Source of the DNA: Mixia osmundae IAM 14324
Lineage: Eukaryota > Basidiomycota > Mixiomycetes > Mixiales > Mixiaceae
Length of the DNA stretch: 64,000 bases
Direction of reading: 5' to 3'
NCBI RefSeq assembly: GCF_000708205.1
Contig: NW_014575557.1
Coordinates: 62,001 to 126,000, forward strand
Shown here: one piece after another, positions 12,632-25,700 of the stretch
Layout of the letters: the number at the start of each line of letters is the position of its first letter
How positions within the stretch are numbered: the first letter of the stretch is position 1
Made by a program: the position numbers and the translations under genes
Notes under the pieces: generated by a model
Database searches by the model: none
What the model saw: only the letters and a program-made list of their open reading frames with translations
Told to the model about the DNA's origin: nothing

Positions 12632-13352
12632 CGCATATGCAGAAGATAATACGCGAAGCCATCGCCTATCTCATACGTGTCGATTGTCCAGCCTAGTCGT
12701 GTCATGACTGGCTTTCGGAAGTGCGGCTCTATCGTGTCCTGTCAGCTCGGCCCAGTGCGTGTATCAGCGACGCACGCCCAAAAGTGACGTAGATGAAGCA
12801 GCCGTCCGGCTTCAGCACCCTGCTCTGCGTCTTCAGTACAGCGACAGATGCAAGTTCGCAGCTGACGAGCCTCACGACCTCGTCGATCTCCCTATTGCAA
12901 TTTTCGATTACGCTTGCTGGCGGGTTCCACGGATCGAGCTTGCTTCCTGCTGCAGCAAAGAAGACGTCCATCGTAGCCTTGTCGATGCAGATATCGATAC
13001 TCGCATCAGGAAGGGGCAGATTCCTCACGTCAGCTTGCAGCCATTGCAGCTCGGGTCGTGACAGGGCATTGCGGGCAGACATGGCATCAATGACATTCTG
13101 AGCATAGTCGATCGACGTGATGCATCGATAGCCATCGTCGTACATGTCCTCTGCGAGCGCCGAATTGCCGCAGCCTAGCATAACGATCTTGAGGTCGCTC
13201 TTGCATCGTGTGCCTCGAATCGGAAGCAGGCGATCGAAATAGGCCGATAGCGCGGCGTAGCCTAAGCACCACTCGTAGACTCCTCCGGGCTCCCTATACC
13301 GTGCCTGCCAGTACTCTTGAGAGCCATACGTCTCGTTCTTGCTTGGCTCCAT
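12616..13352 (-). CDS. SAM-dependent methyltransferase, METTL13/EEF1AKMT4-like
   Basis: Start ATG at 13352 (MEPSKNETYGSQEYW). Class I methyltransferase motifs are present: EYWQARY with YEW, motif I VMLGCGNSALAEDMY, acidic motif SIDYAQNVID, motif IV DICIDKATMDVFF, and SRVLKPDGCFIYVTFG. Two short introns restore the frame: one within RL/SRVLKPDG and one after YVTFG, joining to PHFRKPVMTRLGW. The family includes eEF1A lysine methyltransferases; eEF1A as substrate is inference from that similarity. Tail-to-tail with VPS36 with a 16-base overlap (stop 12616-12618). The extended frame upstream to 13466 lacks conserved features. Confidence 0.85.
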
Positions 13353-13643
13353 CCGCAGTCGCGCTGACCCTGACCGCCTGCAGCCACAAACGCGCCCGTC
13401 GCGTGCTCGCGATAGCAGGACGCGAAGACCCCCAAGCCTGTACCACGAGTCGTGGCAGCTACGCACGCTAGCACGAGATCAAAGACGAGCATGGAGGAAG
13501 TAGTCGCCGAGCTGTCGTCATAGCCGGACGCACTGGCGCTCTGCTGAGCTAACGTCAACAGCGTCAGAGCTCGTGCTTTCAGGCGGCAAACAATAACACT
13601 GGCTACTCAGGCACACGCCGCTGTCACTCCCTCATCATCAAGG

Positions 13644-16600
13644 ATGTCACTCATGACGTCGAGGCACAGAGATTTGCCGTCAAGGGAAGAGAGAGGTCAA
13701 GTGAACGACGCGGATGAGGATACCCAGAGCGTCTCACGAGCTGCACAACGGTCGCGAGCGAGCACGACACGAGCGGTCGACATCTTCCAAGATGCAATGG
13801 ACGTGCAGCCCGAATGGGTCGAAGCTCTGCACGCCTACACGCCGTCAGACGCAATGCTCGCCAGGCCACAGGACACAAGCGATGGCGAGCCGAGCGCACA
13901 GAAAGCATGTCTGGCCTTCAATCCTGGCGATCTGATACGCGTCATCCACAAGGATCCCTCAGGCTGGTGGGATGGCTGCATCAAGCAGGAGAGAGCCCTC
14001 GTTCGAGGCTGGTTTCCCAGCAATTATGTCAGGGAGATTCAAATAGAATCATTGCGCGATGGTGCCGGCCAAGCTGCCGCAGCAGATGACACCGTTGTCG
14101 CCTCGAGTAGCGCAGACACCCTCGTCATCAGCAGTAGTCATGCTGCGCCAACTCTCGAGGAGCGTCGGCCCTCACTACGACTGGCCCAATCGTACGATCA
14201 CGTGAGGAGAGGTCGTCTTCAGGGAAAAGCGCACTGACAGGCGTTACAGTCACGTGTTAATTCAGTTCGTGAGGGTAGGCCGGTTCTGACAAGCGCGCAT
14301 TCATCACCTGCCAGGTCCAATGCGCCATCGCCGGCTTCCCAAGTGCTCGACGCGAAGCGTGCCACGGGGGCCGCGATGATCGGGTCTGCCGCTCTGTCGC
14401 GTGCACGAACGACAGATGCGCCTGAATTTACGGACATGCTCAGAGCAACGCGGCATGCCATTGGATTGCTCCGGAAAGCAGTCTCTGCTCGAGACTTGTC
14501 CCACTATCAGCCCTCGACGGCGTGTCTGATTTCAGCCATTCGTGCAGTCCTGTGCGCGACCGGCTGCCTCGATAGGGACTCTGAGCAGCTTGCCTGCTTT
14601 CCGCAGCTAGCAATACAGCGTAAGCTCGTTCTGTCCGCGCTGGCAAGACTAGTCAATCAAGCTCGAAAAGCATCGACGTTGGATGAGAACGTAGCGCCAG
14701 GCAGCGAGGCGCCCATCGGTCCGACTGCGCTTGTCATGATAGATATGGCAGAGGGCGTCATGGCTCAGATCGAGCAATTCCTGGCCAGTCTATTCGAGTG
14801 CGGTTATGATCCCGTTAAACCACCGGACAGTCCTCGCATGCGCGAGCCATCCAGCGACACCGTGACGGGGCCAGTGCAAGAGCCGCGGGGCGAGCTCGCT
14901 AGACCCACATCGCGGCTGCTGCCGAGAGCGTCTTTTCTGAGCGGTGCCCGCAAGTCAAGCAATCCGAAAAAGCCAGAACTACACAAAGTGAGGAGTCTGG
15001 GCGATTTGCGCAACAGGCGTCGGTCAGCAAAAGACTCGGCCCCAGTGCCAATGCCTGGATCTCCACGACTGGAAGATTCGATGCCGATACGTCCCTTGCT
15101 TCAACGGGGCAGCACAGCAATGCGTAGCTTCATGCAAGCGGCAGAGCAGCAGCCAACGGTCAGTGCAGATGCACAATCAGGCTGGCATGCCCCTCTGCGC
15201 CTCCATACTGCGGCCGAGATCAAGTCGATCATGTCGCAATTACATGCGCAGCTCCTGCGGACCGTCGCTGCATTTGTCAGTCAAGCCCAGGTGCATACGA
15301 GCACGAGCCATGCAACGAGCTTCCTCTATCTGCTCGATCTAGCAGAGGAGGTCATTGGCACCGTTCGAGAGATCCTCGACATCATCGATGTCATGCGCTC
15401 TTCGGATTCTGACCGAGCCATAGAAGATGCCCACTTGCTTGATATCTCCAGCAATGCAGTCTCCAGAGCTAGTATCGATCTAGCGCAAGCGACGGAAATC
15501 TCGCTCAAGCGAAACGCTACTGCGAGTGATCACCGGCATCTACTGCACTGTGCTACGCTCGTGCTGCAGACCGCTGCAGAATCTAGCTCAGCGGTGACTA
15601 TCTACCTCAGTCACAGACTGGCAGAAGACGGCTATGCGCTTTCCGAGCCGGCGTCGTCTAGCATTGTGCGCCGGAATGGCTCGCCGGATGAGCTTGCGTT
15701 TGCCTTAGCACGACTAGCCAACCAACGCCAAGATTTACAAACGTCTGAGCCAGAGGATTTTGCTCGCGCTCGGAGCTCCTACGAGCGCATCGAGCTTCTC
15801 GCGGCCGCGCAGCACAGCGCAAAGCCTGACACTCACACCTCAGCTGGAGGACGTCCACAACTGATGACCGACCGCAGCAGTATCTATGGCGTACAATACC
15901 AGGGCGGCGAGTCTATGCACCGAGAGTTGTCATCACGTACATCTGCCTCAACAGCGAGTTCCTGGCGGTCGGGCGCGTCTGATGCAGATACGAATAACAC
16001 CTCGCCTCGTAGCTCCTGTGGGACGCCGATCGAGCTGAGGGAGTTTCATGACATTGCCAGAGTTCAAGATGGCTCGCGGCTTCCTGCAGGCGCGCGTTTG
16101 CCCGCCAGTGCAAAACGGGCAGAAGAACTCGCATTCATGCGTAATGAGGACAAAAGTGCGACGGCCCACGTTGATGGTGGCTCGATACGACGCGACTACG
16201 AGCCGCGCGAGATCTGTTTCAACGCAGATGGACACATCACTGGCGGTACGCTGCGATGTCTCGTCGAGCGCTTGACCCTATCCGATACCACGATCGATCC
16301 CATCTTCGCCTCGACATTCTTGATGACATTTCGCCTGTTTGCCAGCCCCGCATCGTTTGTGCAAGCATTGATCGAGCGCTATGACTCGCAGATCCGGTCG
16401 CAAGTGCAGCCGACTAATCGCGCGACGCCAGTATCACTTCGCATCTACAATTGCCTGAAATCTTGGCTAGAGACGTATTGGCAGCAAGATACAGACGCAG
16501 TAGTCCTCGACCAACTTGACGTCTTTGCTCGGGAGGCATTGACCGCGACCTTGCCAACACCAGCCCAACGTCTGCTCGACCTGATCGCTCGACGACGCTA

Positions 16601-17555
16601 CAGCGTTGGAGGATTGGCGCAGCGCTCTCTCAAACGGATGACCTCGATCGACTGCATCAAGTCAAGCTTTCAGCCAAACGCGAACGATCAGGCGCAATAC
16701 TCGCCACCCGCGCAGCTCCTGGCGCCGCCGACGCCTCTCCTCAACAAAGGTGCCATGCAGACGCTCCGATCTGGCTCCTTCGATCGCATCGGCGTACTCG
16801 ACTTTGATCCTCTGGAGCTTGCAAGACAGCTGACGCTCATGGAATCGCGATTGTTTTGCGCCATCACGACCCGTGAATTACTGGGCCAGGAGTTCAGCAA
16901 GAAGCAAGGCACTGCGATCAACGTCAAGGCGATGAGCTCGCTCAGCACCCGGCTAACCGGCTGGGTAGCAGAGACGATCGTCGCGGAACAGGACGCGAAG
17001 AAGCGTGCCGTTCTCCTGAAGTATTTCATCAAGCTAGCAGACGTAAGCCTCCGATGAGATGTCCAATTGTTGCTGATATGACCGCAGCGTTGCAATTGTT
17101 TGCGCAATTACAACTGTTTAATGGCGATTATGGCGGCGCTTGACTCATCGACCATCTCGCGATTGAAGAAGACTTGGGAAGGATTGTCGGCAAAATATAA
17201 ACAGTTGGTCGAATGCTTGCGCAAGTCCGTTGAGCATACACGCAACTATAGCGACTATCGTGCTATGATCCGCAATGCGGTTCCACCAGCGCTGCCGTTC
17301 CTTGGGCTATATCTGACCGACCTGACATTCTGTCAAGATGGCAATGCCGCTACACGCCCATCACCGCAGGACAAGACGCTTCAGCTGATCAATTTCGATC
17401 GCTATCAGAAGATTGCAAAGACCGTTCGCGACTTGCAGCGGTTCCAAGTCCCCTACAACCTGTCAGAGATCCCGGAGATCCAAGCCTACCTGGATCACGT
17501 TTTGCGCAGCTTGCCTACCGAGAGCAATGACCTCTATGTGGGTCTTTTCCCCTGA
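13644..17555 (+). CDS. Cdc25-type Ras guanine nucleotide exchange factor with SH3 domain
   Basis: Exons 13644-14201, 14241-17042 and 17088-17555 give 1,275 residues. An SH3 domain occupies about residues 57-135 (ALHAYTPSD, NPGDLIRVI, GWWDGC, GWFPSNYV) with an extra loop. A long linker follows. The RasGEF N-terminal module is near residue 855 (GGTLRCLVERLTL, FASTFLMTFRLF), and the catalytic RasGEF domain starts near 1040 (LARQLTLMESRLFCAI) and continues through AIMAALDSSTISRLKKTW, PPALPFLGLYLTDLTF and LINFDRYQKIAK. The order matches budding yeast Cdc25, which activates Ras in cAMP signalling; in other fungi relatives act in mating and morphogenesis. The introns (39 and 45 nt) are confirmed by motif continuity. 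It converges on the chitin deacetylase gene. Confidence 0.93.
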
Positions 17556-17929
17556 CTTACACGTCCCAAAGTCTGATCAGTATGCACAGAGACGAAGTCT
17601 GCTTGTCGAGCCTAGAGCACCTGCTGAGCCATCCCCCGCAACGTTCTCAGAGCTCAGCGCCAATAAGAACATTTGGACCAGCTGGGCACGCGCCTAGGTG
17701 GCCGCACACGATCACACGACACACTGATATCTTTGTGCTGTTGTCACCAATATTTGTTGATTCGACGCATCATCACATTGCACGCTCATAGCACAGCGCA
17801 TCGTTCAGACGATAGTCATACATTTGAGATAATACGTGCGATCAAGGTGCGAATGAGGCTAGATACAGGTGTCAGCGCGCCTGCCGGAATGTCCACGCGT
17901 CGCGCTTCGTTATGCTCTGAGGCGATCCT
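17556..17929. other. Convergent intergenic region (two 3' ends)
   Basis: This 374-base gap lies between the RasGEF stop and the chitin deacetylase stop. Short frames without domains occupy it. No repeat or RNA gene is evident. Confidence 0.4.
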
Positions 17930-19745
17930 CTAAGCGACGAGGATGGCGCCGGTGAAAGCGGCCACAGTGAGCACAACGGCGGATGCTAAGCTGTACACAG
18001 ACGATGAGCCGCCCGTGCTGGACGACGACGAACTGCCCGAAGAGCTGCCGGAGGAGCTACCGCCTGATGAAGAGGATCCAGTGCTATAGGGCGAAACGTT
18101 GGAGCTGATGATTGAAGCTGCGCCTGGCGCGCCCTGAGCAACTTGTCCATTCGTGTTTGTGCCTGTGCCCGCAGTACCTGTGGCGAAACCTGCTGAAGAA
18201 GTGATCGATGCAGTTGACTGCGTGTTGATGGCAACTACAATGCTTGCGGCCGAAATGGTCGGCGTGCCCAGACTGATCGAGCGCGTACCGGCAACCCACT
18301 GCGAAAAGTTGGGATAAGTCGCCATGTCCTCCTCCTCGTAAGGGTTCGACTGGTTCAAGCACGTGCCGACAGGAACGACGGTGAAATGCTCCTGCATCTG
18401 AGGCAGGAACTTTTGTGATTCGGCTATCGTGTAATTGTTAAGCTCGTGCGAGAGGACAATAGTGCCCGCAGTATCGTATGCGCCAGCGCTTTGATTGTTT
18501 AGGATGTTTTGATAGTTCTGATCGACTGTGGCTTGACCAAGCGTGAGGATGCGGAAATCATTGACATCGCTTGAGCAAAATGTCAGCATCTCGAGTCTAC
18601 GCAGGTCAAGCTAAGGCTCACTTGTTCCAGATGATGGTCTGCATGCCGAGTGCGTTGGCGATATAGCGAATGCGATCGTCGACATCGCCAAAAGGCGGAC
18701 GCCAGCACTCTGTGCGGCCCGGTGAGCGTGATTCCAAGGCAAGAGAAAGTGCAGCACGTACTGACGGTAACACCAATGATGTCCTTAATGATTTTCTTGC
18801 TGTAGTACAGCTCGGCAAAGGCTTGCTCGTTCGTGAGTGCAGTCATGTAGCGGTGAGACCAGGTGTGTGCACAGATCTCGTGACCATCTGCAAAGCCACG
18901 CTGAGCCTCATAGGGCCAGTCGATGACATTGCTGCCGATATAGAAGAGTGTGGCGCGTTGCTGGATGGTCTGAAGGTAGTCGTAATAGGCATTATGCGAG
19001 CAATTGGGCCCATCACTGCCGGCAACCTCGTCAACACGCTGCCGACGAGTTCAGGAGGGGCGACTCACTCTAACGTGAAACCCCAGGTGTTCGGCTCTGG
19101 GCAGAAGCTGACATCGGGAGGAAGACCGGCTAGCTTGGGTGTTGAGCATCCTGCCGCGACGAGCGTAGTGAGCAATCTGCTAAGACAATCGCGTGGTCAT
19201 ACGCACGAGAGTAGCTCCACCAGCAGTCGGGATCAGTTGCCCTGTAATGACATAGCGGGTCAGCACAATGGCAAGGCCTCGCTGAGCATAATGCTCACGA
19301 ATAGGTCGGTGTAAAGTCACTGAAGTTGCCGGTGGGCGTTCCCTGTGAGGTGGAGGTGTCAGCTCAGTTCGGAAAGGGTGCAGCTGGGCGAGGCGATGGC
19401 CCGTCGCTGAGTGTCTGACGCGCCTTGACGGGTTCGTTGGGGATAGTGGGCGAAAGAGCGTTGTAATAGTTGTTCGCGTCCGTGTCGGTGGCAACAAGCG
19501 AGGCTATTTCCCAGATGGCGGGGTAGTTGGGTACCATTGCAGACACTGCAGCCACACCGTACACCGCGCATTCTACAGCAGGGTCGGTACTCTGAAGGCA
19601 CGAGTCTATGAACATCCGCGCAGTGTCCGAAGTGATGAGCACATACCTGCGCTGCAGACGCTTCGTCAGTCCTAGACTGCGCGTAGGCGGTCGTCGACGC
19701 AAATAGCGCCAGCGCCAGGGACGACCTGAGGGAGGGAGCGACCAT
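17930..19745 (-). CDS. GPI-anchored chitin deacetylase
   Basis: ATG 19745 opens a signal peptide (VAPSLRSSLALALFASTTAYA). Seven exons with GT-AG introns join in frame. The polysaccharide deacetylase (NodB) domain shows motif 1 TLDDG (usually TFDDG), motif 2 HTWSH, motif 3 RPPFGDVDDR, motif 4 DVNDFR (often DxxDW) and motif 5 IVLSHEL. Upstream is the basidiomycete-type lead-in GTPTGNFSDFTPTY, DPDCWWSYSRC and FCPEPNTWG. The C-terminus is a long Ser/Gly tract and a hydrophobic tail (SLASAVVLTVAAFTGAILVA), the layout of a GPI anchor signal. The enzyme should convert cell-wall chitin to chitosan at the plasma membrane or wall. The Asp/His metal-site residues appear intact, so activity is expected. 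Confidence 0.92.
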
Positions 19746-20241
19746 ATGATCGGATGTGAGTGAGTTTCTGCGCGTGCCTGAAGCTGATGTCTTGTCGAGA
19801 GCCTGTAGGGAGGCTACAAATCGAGCGGTCGCTGACTGTCTGGGTAAGCAAGCACGTAGCCAAGTCAAGGCGTGGTGTCTCGAGGTGAAAAATATAGAAT
19901 CGCGTGTCGGCGCTGTCGGCCGCCGACCGGTTCGCGTCGCGAGGTGGCAACAGCACAGCAAGGCACCTAACGCCGAGTAATCTTGTGAGATTTAGACCAA
20001 TCTGAGATTGCAACAAAGGTTACAATTGCTCTCTACAGCATCTAAAGGCTGGCTCTGGTTCTTCGCACAAGTCAAGGCAAGGACAGTGGACATTGCGAAG
20101 CGTGATGGCCCGCTTCGTGACCTTTTCGGTCGACAACGCCAAGCTGATTGCATTCGCGTACATTGCTTGTCATCGAGCAAGATGACTTACAGATGTTCTC
20201 AGCATAGTTCTGCGGCTTTGCTGCGACAGGAGAAACCATAG
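19746..20241. promoter_or_regulatory. Bidirectional promoter region, chitin deacetylase / NAPE-PLD-like gene
   Basis: This 496-base gap separates two divergent start codons. Near the plus-strand gene lies GCCCGGCCGCACGGCCGC (20250s), a GC-rich stretch that overlaps its start. I recognise no specific factor site. Confidence 0.4.
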
Positions 20242-21650
20242 ATGATCCGGCCGCCCGGCCGCACGGCCGCACTTACGACGCGATTCGGCCGACTTGCATG
20301 TTGCGATCTCAGTGTGCATGTTGTGCGCAGAGTTGCATCACGCGAGTCTCCGAGCTCGAGCGTTTGTATGAGCTTTAGTCGTTCGCTGGGTAGATTGACT
20401 ACAGCTGCAGGAGCAATGATCGCCGTCCGCGAGACGCCGACCGGTGCCCGACCCTTGCCAGCGACCTCGACAGATCATCACCCAACATCGAGCCGCAAGT
20501 CCTACACAAATCCTTGGCCATCATTCCATGATATCGGAGGATTCTTGGGCAGCGGTCGAGCAATTATCAGTGAATGGAAGAGCAAGCCTCTGCCGCCCAA
20601 GGACGAATGGGTCAAAGTCATCAAGCCGACTTGGGGTCTGACCGAGCAAGACACGGCAGCGACGTTCGGCAAAGATATCAAGGCTACTTGGATGGGACAT
20701 GCGTGCTTCCTCGTCGAACTGCCCGCGAACGCCAATGAGATTGATACCTCTCAGGAGACGAATAAGCTAGATCTGCCGGCTCGGGGGACGCGCATCCTCT
20801 TTGATCCCGTCTTCAGCCACAGATGTTCTCCCTCGCAAGTCATAGGACCCGCTCGATTGACCAAAGCGCCCGTTGAGCTCTCGAAACTGCCGCATGTCGA
20901 CCTTGTCGTCATCTCGCACGCACACTACGACCACCTTGACATCACCACAGTCCAGTCCATCTACGCGCGCCAACCAAAAGGATCCGTTCACTTCTTCGCT
21001 CCTCTCGGCAACAAAGCCTGGTTTGTCAATAACGGCTTCAAGCCGGAGCACGTTACCGAGCTAGACTGGTGGCAGCGACGCGACATTGCACTGGGGAGCG
21101 ACAAATCAACCTCGAAAGAGAGCGACTGTACGCTGACCTGTCTGCCTGCGCAGCATTTCGCTGGTCGTACGCCATTCGATAAGAATAAGACGCTATGGAG
21201 CAGCTGGGCGGTCGAAGCAGCCGGCAAAAAAGTCTATTTTGGCGGAGACACCGGATTACGGTATGTCCCACTTGGCGGTGATGAAACAGAGCAGCCGCAA
21301 TGCCCTGCCTTTGCCCAGATCGGTGATACCTTTGGCGGATTCGACCTCGCTTTCATACCTGTCGGAGCCTTCTCGCCTCGAACGGCATTCAGTTCTGTGC
21401 ACGCTTCCCCAAATGATGCGGTGATAATCCACAAGCATATCAAGAGCAAACGCAGCATCGCTATGGTCAGCTTTTTATCGGCCTATGTAACTTGTGTTAA
21501 TACTTCTAGGTACAGCATTGGGGTTGTTGGGCATTGGGCGATGAGATCTTTAGCAAAGACGAGGAAAGAGTGGCAAAGGCGTGCAGAGACGCCGGTCTGG
21601 ACGAGAAGGTATTCAACACACTCAACATTGGGGAGACGCTCAGGATATAG
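20242..21650 (+). CDS. NAPE-PLD-like metallo-beta-lactamase-fold hydrolase
   Basis: Two exons (20242-21465 and 21510-21650) give 454 residues. The beta-lactamase-fold metal motif is HAHYDH near residue 230, preceded by ATWMGHACFLVEL and FDPVFSHRCSP, and followed by PAQHFAGR, VYFGGDTGLRYV and FIPVGAF. The intron is needed to reach the expected final His/Trp block (VQHWGCWALGDEIF), so the splice is supported by homology. The order of motifs matches N-acyl-phosphatidylethanolamine phospholipase D and the fungal FMP30 relative; the product would be N-acylethanolamine plus phosphatidic acid. An internal ATG at 20368 could be the real start; the Arg-rich N-terminus is compatible with mitochondrial import (inference). 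Confidence 0.88.
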
Positions 21651-21743
21651 TGCCACATCCGGAAGATCATGAAGCGCACTAGACGTATGATATTGTCACA
21701 ACAAGATTGCTTGTCAAATTTGCCAACATGGTGACACGTCCTG

Positions 21744-22577
21744 CTACATATCGTCAAGGATCATACCGTCGATATCCCCGCTCGAAGTCTCTTCGGAGAA
21801 ACCTGAGGGTGCAGAGATCGCTAGAGGTGGTACGTAAGGTATAAGGGCGCCTTGATTGCGCATCTGGTCCTCAGAGGAGATGCGCAGGTCGGGCGCCTTA
21901 TAGAGAGGTGGGCCAGGTGTCGCGTGCAACCAGCTGGCTAGCTTGGAATTGAGCTTCAGTGTTGGCGGAGTTGCGCTTTCCTCGTCGTCCGAGACATCTA
22001 GCGAGTCGACATAGACGACGTAAGGATCATCCATTCGGACTTCGGGTGCAGATGAGCTGCCACTGACAATGTGCGTGTCTGTCTGCGTCGTCCCTTGGTC
22101 CACTCTGGGGACCACAACATGACCTGACTGCTGCGAGTCTCCTTCCGGTCTCGAGAGCGTGAGCTTGGCGAAGACAGGCTCAAAGCCGAGCTCCTTTCTA
22201 CGCTTCTTGTGTGCGTGCAAGAGCTCTGCCTGGCTCGCTGTCGACGTGGCTTGGTCATTGTCCGGCTGTTGCTGCTGGCGATGAGGTCCAGACGAATCAG
22301 GCGTCAAGTAGGGCGTGTCGAGGCATTCGTCACTGAAATCGGCAGCTTGTCGACGCTTCAAGCCAGGTCTCGGCGTCGAGTGGTTCGGGCTGATCATGGG
22401 CGCTCCGTTGCCATTGGCAGGCGGCTTGAATGTTGCTTGCCCGTCTGTAGCCAGTCCTGCCATGTCGGGATCCCGGTAGGTCTGCCATTCCTTGATTGCG
22501 GACTCCTCGTTCAGCTGGCTTGCGATAGCGGTTGGCTCCAGCTCTCGCGCCTGGAGGAAGCGGCCCTGATGGACCAT
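21744..22577 (-). CDS. Disordered protein of unknown function
   Basis: Single exon of 277 codons starting MVHQGRFLQARELEPTA. I do not recognise a domain. The protein is acidic and low complexity, with a lysine/arginine patch HKKRRKELGFEPVF in the middle (a possible nuclear signal), a conserved-looking DDPYVVYVDSLDVSDDEE, and an acidic end (SGDIDGMILDDM). Its length, ATG start and the divergent spacing of 216 bases from AVL9 support a real gene. It could be a nuclear regulatory protein; this is only a guess. Confidence 0.6.
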   Translation of the reverse strand: MVHQGRFLQARELEPTAIASQLNEESAIKEWQTYRDPDMAGLATDGQATFKPPANGNGAPMISPNHSTPRPGLKRRQAADFSDECLDTPYLTPDSSGPHRQQQQPDNDQATSTASQAELLHAHKKRRKELGFEPVFAKLTLSRPEGDSQQSGHVVVPRVDQGTTQTDTHIVSGSSSAPEVRMDDPYVVYVDSLDVSDDEESATPPTLKLNSKLASWLHATPGPPLYKAPDLRISSEDQMRNQGALIPYVPPLAISAPSGFSEETSSGDIDGMILDDM

Positions 22578-22793
22578 GGTGTACGTGAGCTATAGTCTGA
22601 TTGAATGTTGCATGGCAAGTGTGGCCAGTCGTAGCATCGCAACGAACTTCTCCCAAATGTTCGTTGCTGCACGGATTTGCCACCCACACCGCGAACCAAG
22701 CCCGTCAATAGTTCGACTCGAGGGTTTTCTCACGCTACGCAACCTGAACGCGATGGCTCAGACGTTTGCACGCAGCCCGACGATGCCTTCGAT

Positions 22794-25700
22794 ATGACGG
22801 ACGATCAGCCACCCTCTCCTACCAGCCCATCTGACGCGCTCGTCGACGCTCTCGCTTCGCCCACTAGTCCGCTGTCGCCATATGACAGTGACGCAGTCCA
22901 GCATGTATCCAAGCAAGGCGAGTACGAGTCTACGCCTGTCAGCCCGTCGCCTGAGCCGTCAGAGCTGGCCCACGAAGGCATAGCGCCGGATGATTCCATA
23001 GCGAGCGCGCTCGTCGCAAATGACGCCAAGGCAAGCAAAGTCACGCAATCAATCCATGTCGAGCCTGTGCTGCCAACAACGCTCGACAATGGGCCTGCGC
23101 CAGAAGAGACTGTGCTAGACATCGAGCATGCTAGCAGTGTCGCTTTACCGCTCTCACCTGTCGATACAGCACCCGACACGCCGCGAAATGTCGTGCATCT
23201 CGTTCAGATGCAGCAGACCGAGCAAGCGCTGCAAGACGACGAAGACGCGCCCGCCACGCCGCGAGAGGCGAGCCGATCCTCGATGCAAACCGACGCTGCG
23301 AGCGATCAGCTGAGGCTGGCAACGCTCGAAACGCCTCACGCGCCTGTCGAGGACCCTCGCGACTTGGGCACACCGGACACGCCGAGGCAACCCCAGCACG
23401 TGATATCTGACAAGCGTTTGTCTGGCTCAGCCGCGCCAGTCGACGTTGCGAAAAGTCCAGCGATCGGCGAAGACAGCATTTCCGAACAGGGGAATGCCCC
23501 TGATACAGAGCAGGTAAGAGAGCCAGAATCGCCCTTTATAGCAGCACAAGAGCCTTCTATGGTATTTGTAGCGCCTATCAGCTCTAAGCTGGCGGCTCAG
23601 CCCGTCTCTGCACCGGTGTCATTGAACGCACCACCGTCCGCTGCAAATAATGCGGAAGAACCAGCAACAGCGCCAGCGATCGGAGAGCAGCCACGCATGA
23701 TCATTGAGGAACCGGCAATCGAGTCGGCTGTGACGCCGAGTCTACAAGATCCACTATCAGCAGCACCGCAAGAAGCGATAGCAAGCGCGTACCTTCAATC
23801 TTCAAGCTCGTCCCTGCATCCAGGCTCACCCGCCCCCTCGCCAAGCCCGAGCGCGTCGTCACAGAAGGAATTGCCTTACTATCGCTACACCAAGCCTCCT
23901 CGCAACGTTTGGGGCATCGTCGTCGTTGGCATGCATCATGGTGCGTATTGGACCCATTGGAGCCTGTCATGATGGCTGACGAATGGCAATTTGCAGCTCT
24001 CGGACCCGTCGTGGAGTACTCGTGGCCACCTTTACTCGCCCAAGACGAGATGCTGCAAAACTCGCTACCTTTCCTTGCCTTACCGGATGGCGCACATTTG
24101 GTCAATGACCTTGCCCAGGATCCAGAGGACCCCACTGACCCTATGCTGTCTTCTGCTCTTGCACCCGGACTTTCAATCGAGCAGAGAGACGAGGACTATA
24201 CGTATTTTCATCTCGTTTGCCCTTCGGTCTCGCCGTCGACCATTTTTGGCATATCGTGCAATCGACAGTTGCCTGCTTCTCAATTGCTCAATCGAGACGC
24301 ATCCGTTACGCGCAGTACAGTCCAGAAAGCCGTCGTCGTCCTTGCGAGCATGGTCAGGCTTCTTCCCCAATGTCATGCAGATCCGCAGCTCATCTCACTA
24401 TGCAGCCTGTATTCGGTCCTATCCGCGACAAACTGGGCGTGATTACGCGCGCTTACTTTGCACAACGAGACTTCAGTGAGACTGCGATCCTCGTGGATTT
24501 CTACGATCAGCTCGAAAATAGCTTAGGCATCGAAGAGGACGTGCTCGGTGACGAAGCACTCTACATGGCAACCTCGATACGAGAACTTATTCAGCAATTC
24601 CGCTTCAAGACTCTTATGCTCCTCAAGCTGCTGCTCCTCCAGCGCAAAGTCATGTTCTACGGTAACACGGTCGAACGTCTGTGTAATTTCCAGTATTCGC
24701 TCATCTCAATGGTACCTCTGTTGCTGCTCAATCTAGAAGATGCGGCCACACCCGAGCTCGACGAGAGAGCGAAGCATATGGTGCCATCCAGTACACTCAA
24801 GACATCCGACAAGCTCAGCTTGCTCCATTACACTGGCCACCCGCTCAACATCTTTGGTCGCAATGCGTTCTTCCAGCCATATTTGCCTCTACAACAGATC
24901 GATATGCTCAAGACGGATTCATATCTCGTCGGCACGACCAACAGTATCTTCCAGCAGCAGCGAGATTGCAAGATTGACGTTCTCGTCAATATAGAGACGG
25001 CTCATCTGGAGTTCCTTGACCCTACAATCGCGCCTCTGGTCAATCTCACTCCGGCTGATCGTCGCTGGATGGATGACGTTGTCAGGACGGTATCGGATAC
25101 GTGGAATGCCAATGACCCCTCCAGACCGCTTGGCATGCAGTTCACCGGTAGTGACGATTTCCTGAGGGCCAAGTTCGAAGAGTATATTTGCTCTGCATTG
25201 TCGGCCATCAAATTCAGGCAATTTATCGACAAGAATCCAAAGCAAGCCCATCTCGAGACGGCTGACCTGCATTCGAGCTTGGCAAGTTACAACGAGGCAT
25301 GGATCACAGCGTTCAGAGCAACACCGGCTTGCAAGCTCTGGAACCTCATGACGGATCCTGCGCTATTCGACCTGATCGAGCCGAAGCACCCTTGCGAAGG
25401 TCAAGCGAGATTTGTGGATGATGTCGGTCTACGCTTGGTCGAAGGTGTGCACGATCTCAAGCTAGAGGAGAATCTGGCCCCGGCGCGAGAGGCAATTTCG
25501 AAGGGAATATCGACTGGAGCGGAGTCCATCTGGCGGGTTTACTCGAACATTCGCAACGACCTCTCGCGACGGCAAGAAGAACGGCGTGTTAAGGCTGAGC
25601 CCACCGAGCTCAAGCCTGTGGTAGCCCCTCCTGCCACGACTATACCAGAAGCGGTCAAGGCTGTCACGACGCCTGTCGCAGAGAGTACAGACCTGCCGCC

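Noticed and set aside
22590-22790. GTTCGACTC resembling a tRNA B box near 22706
   Set aside because: No matching A box at proper spacing and no cloverleaf could be folded by eye.
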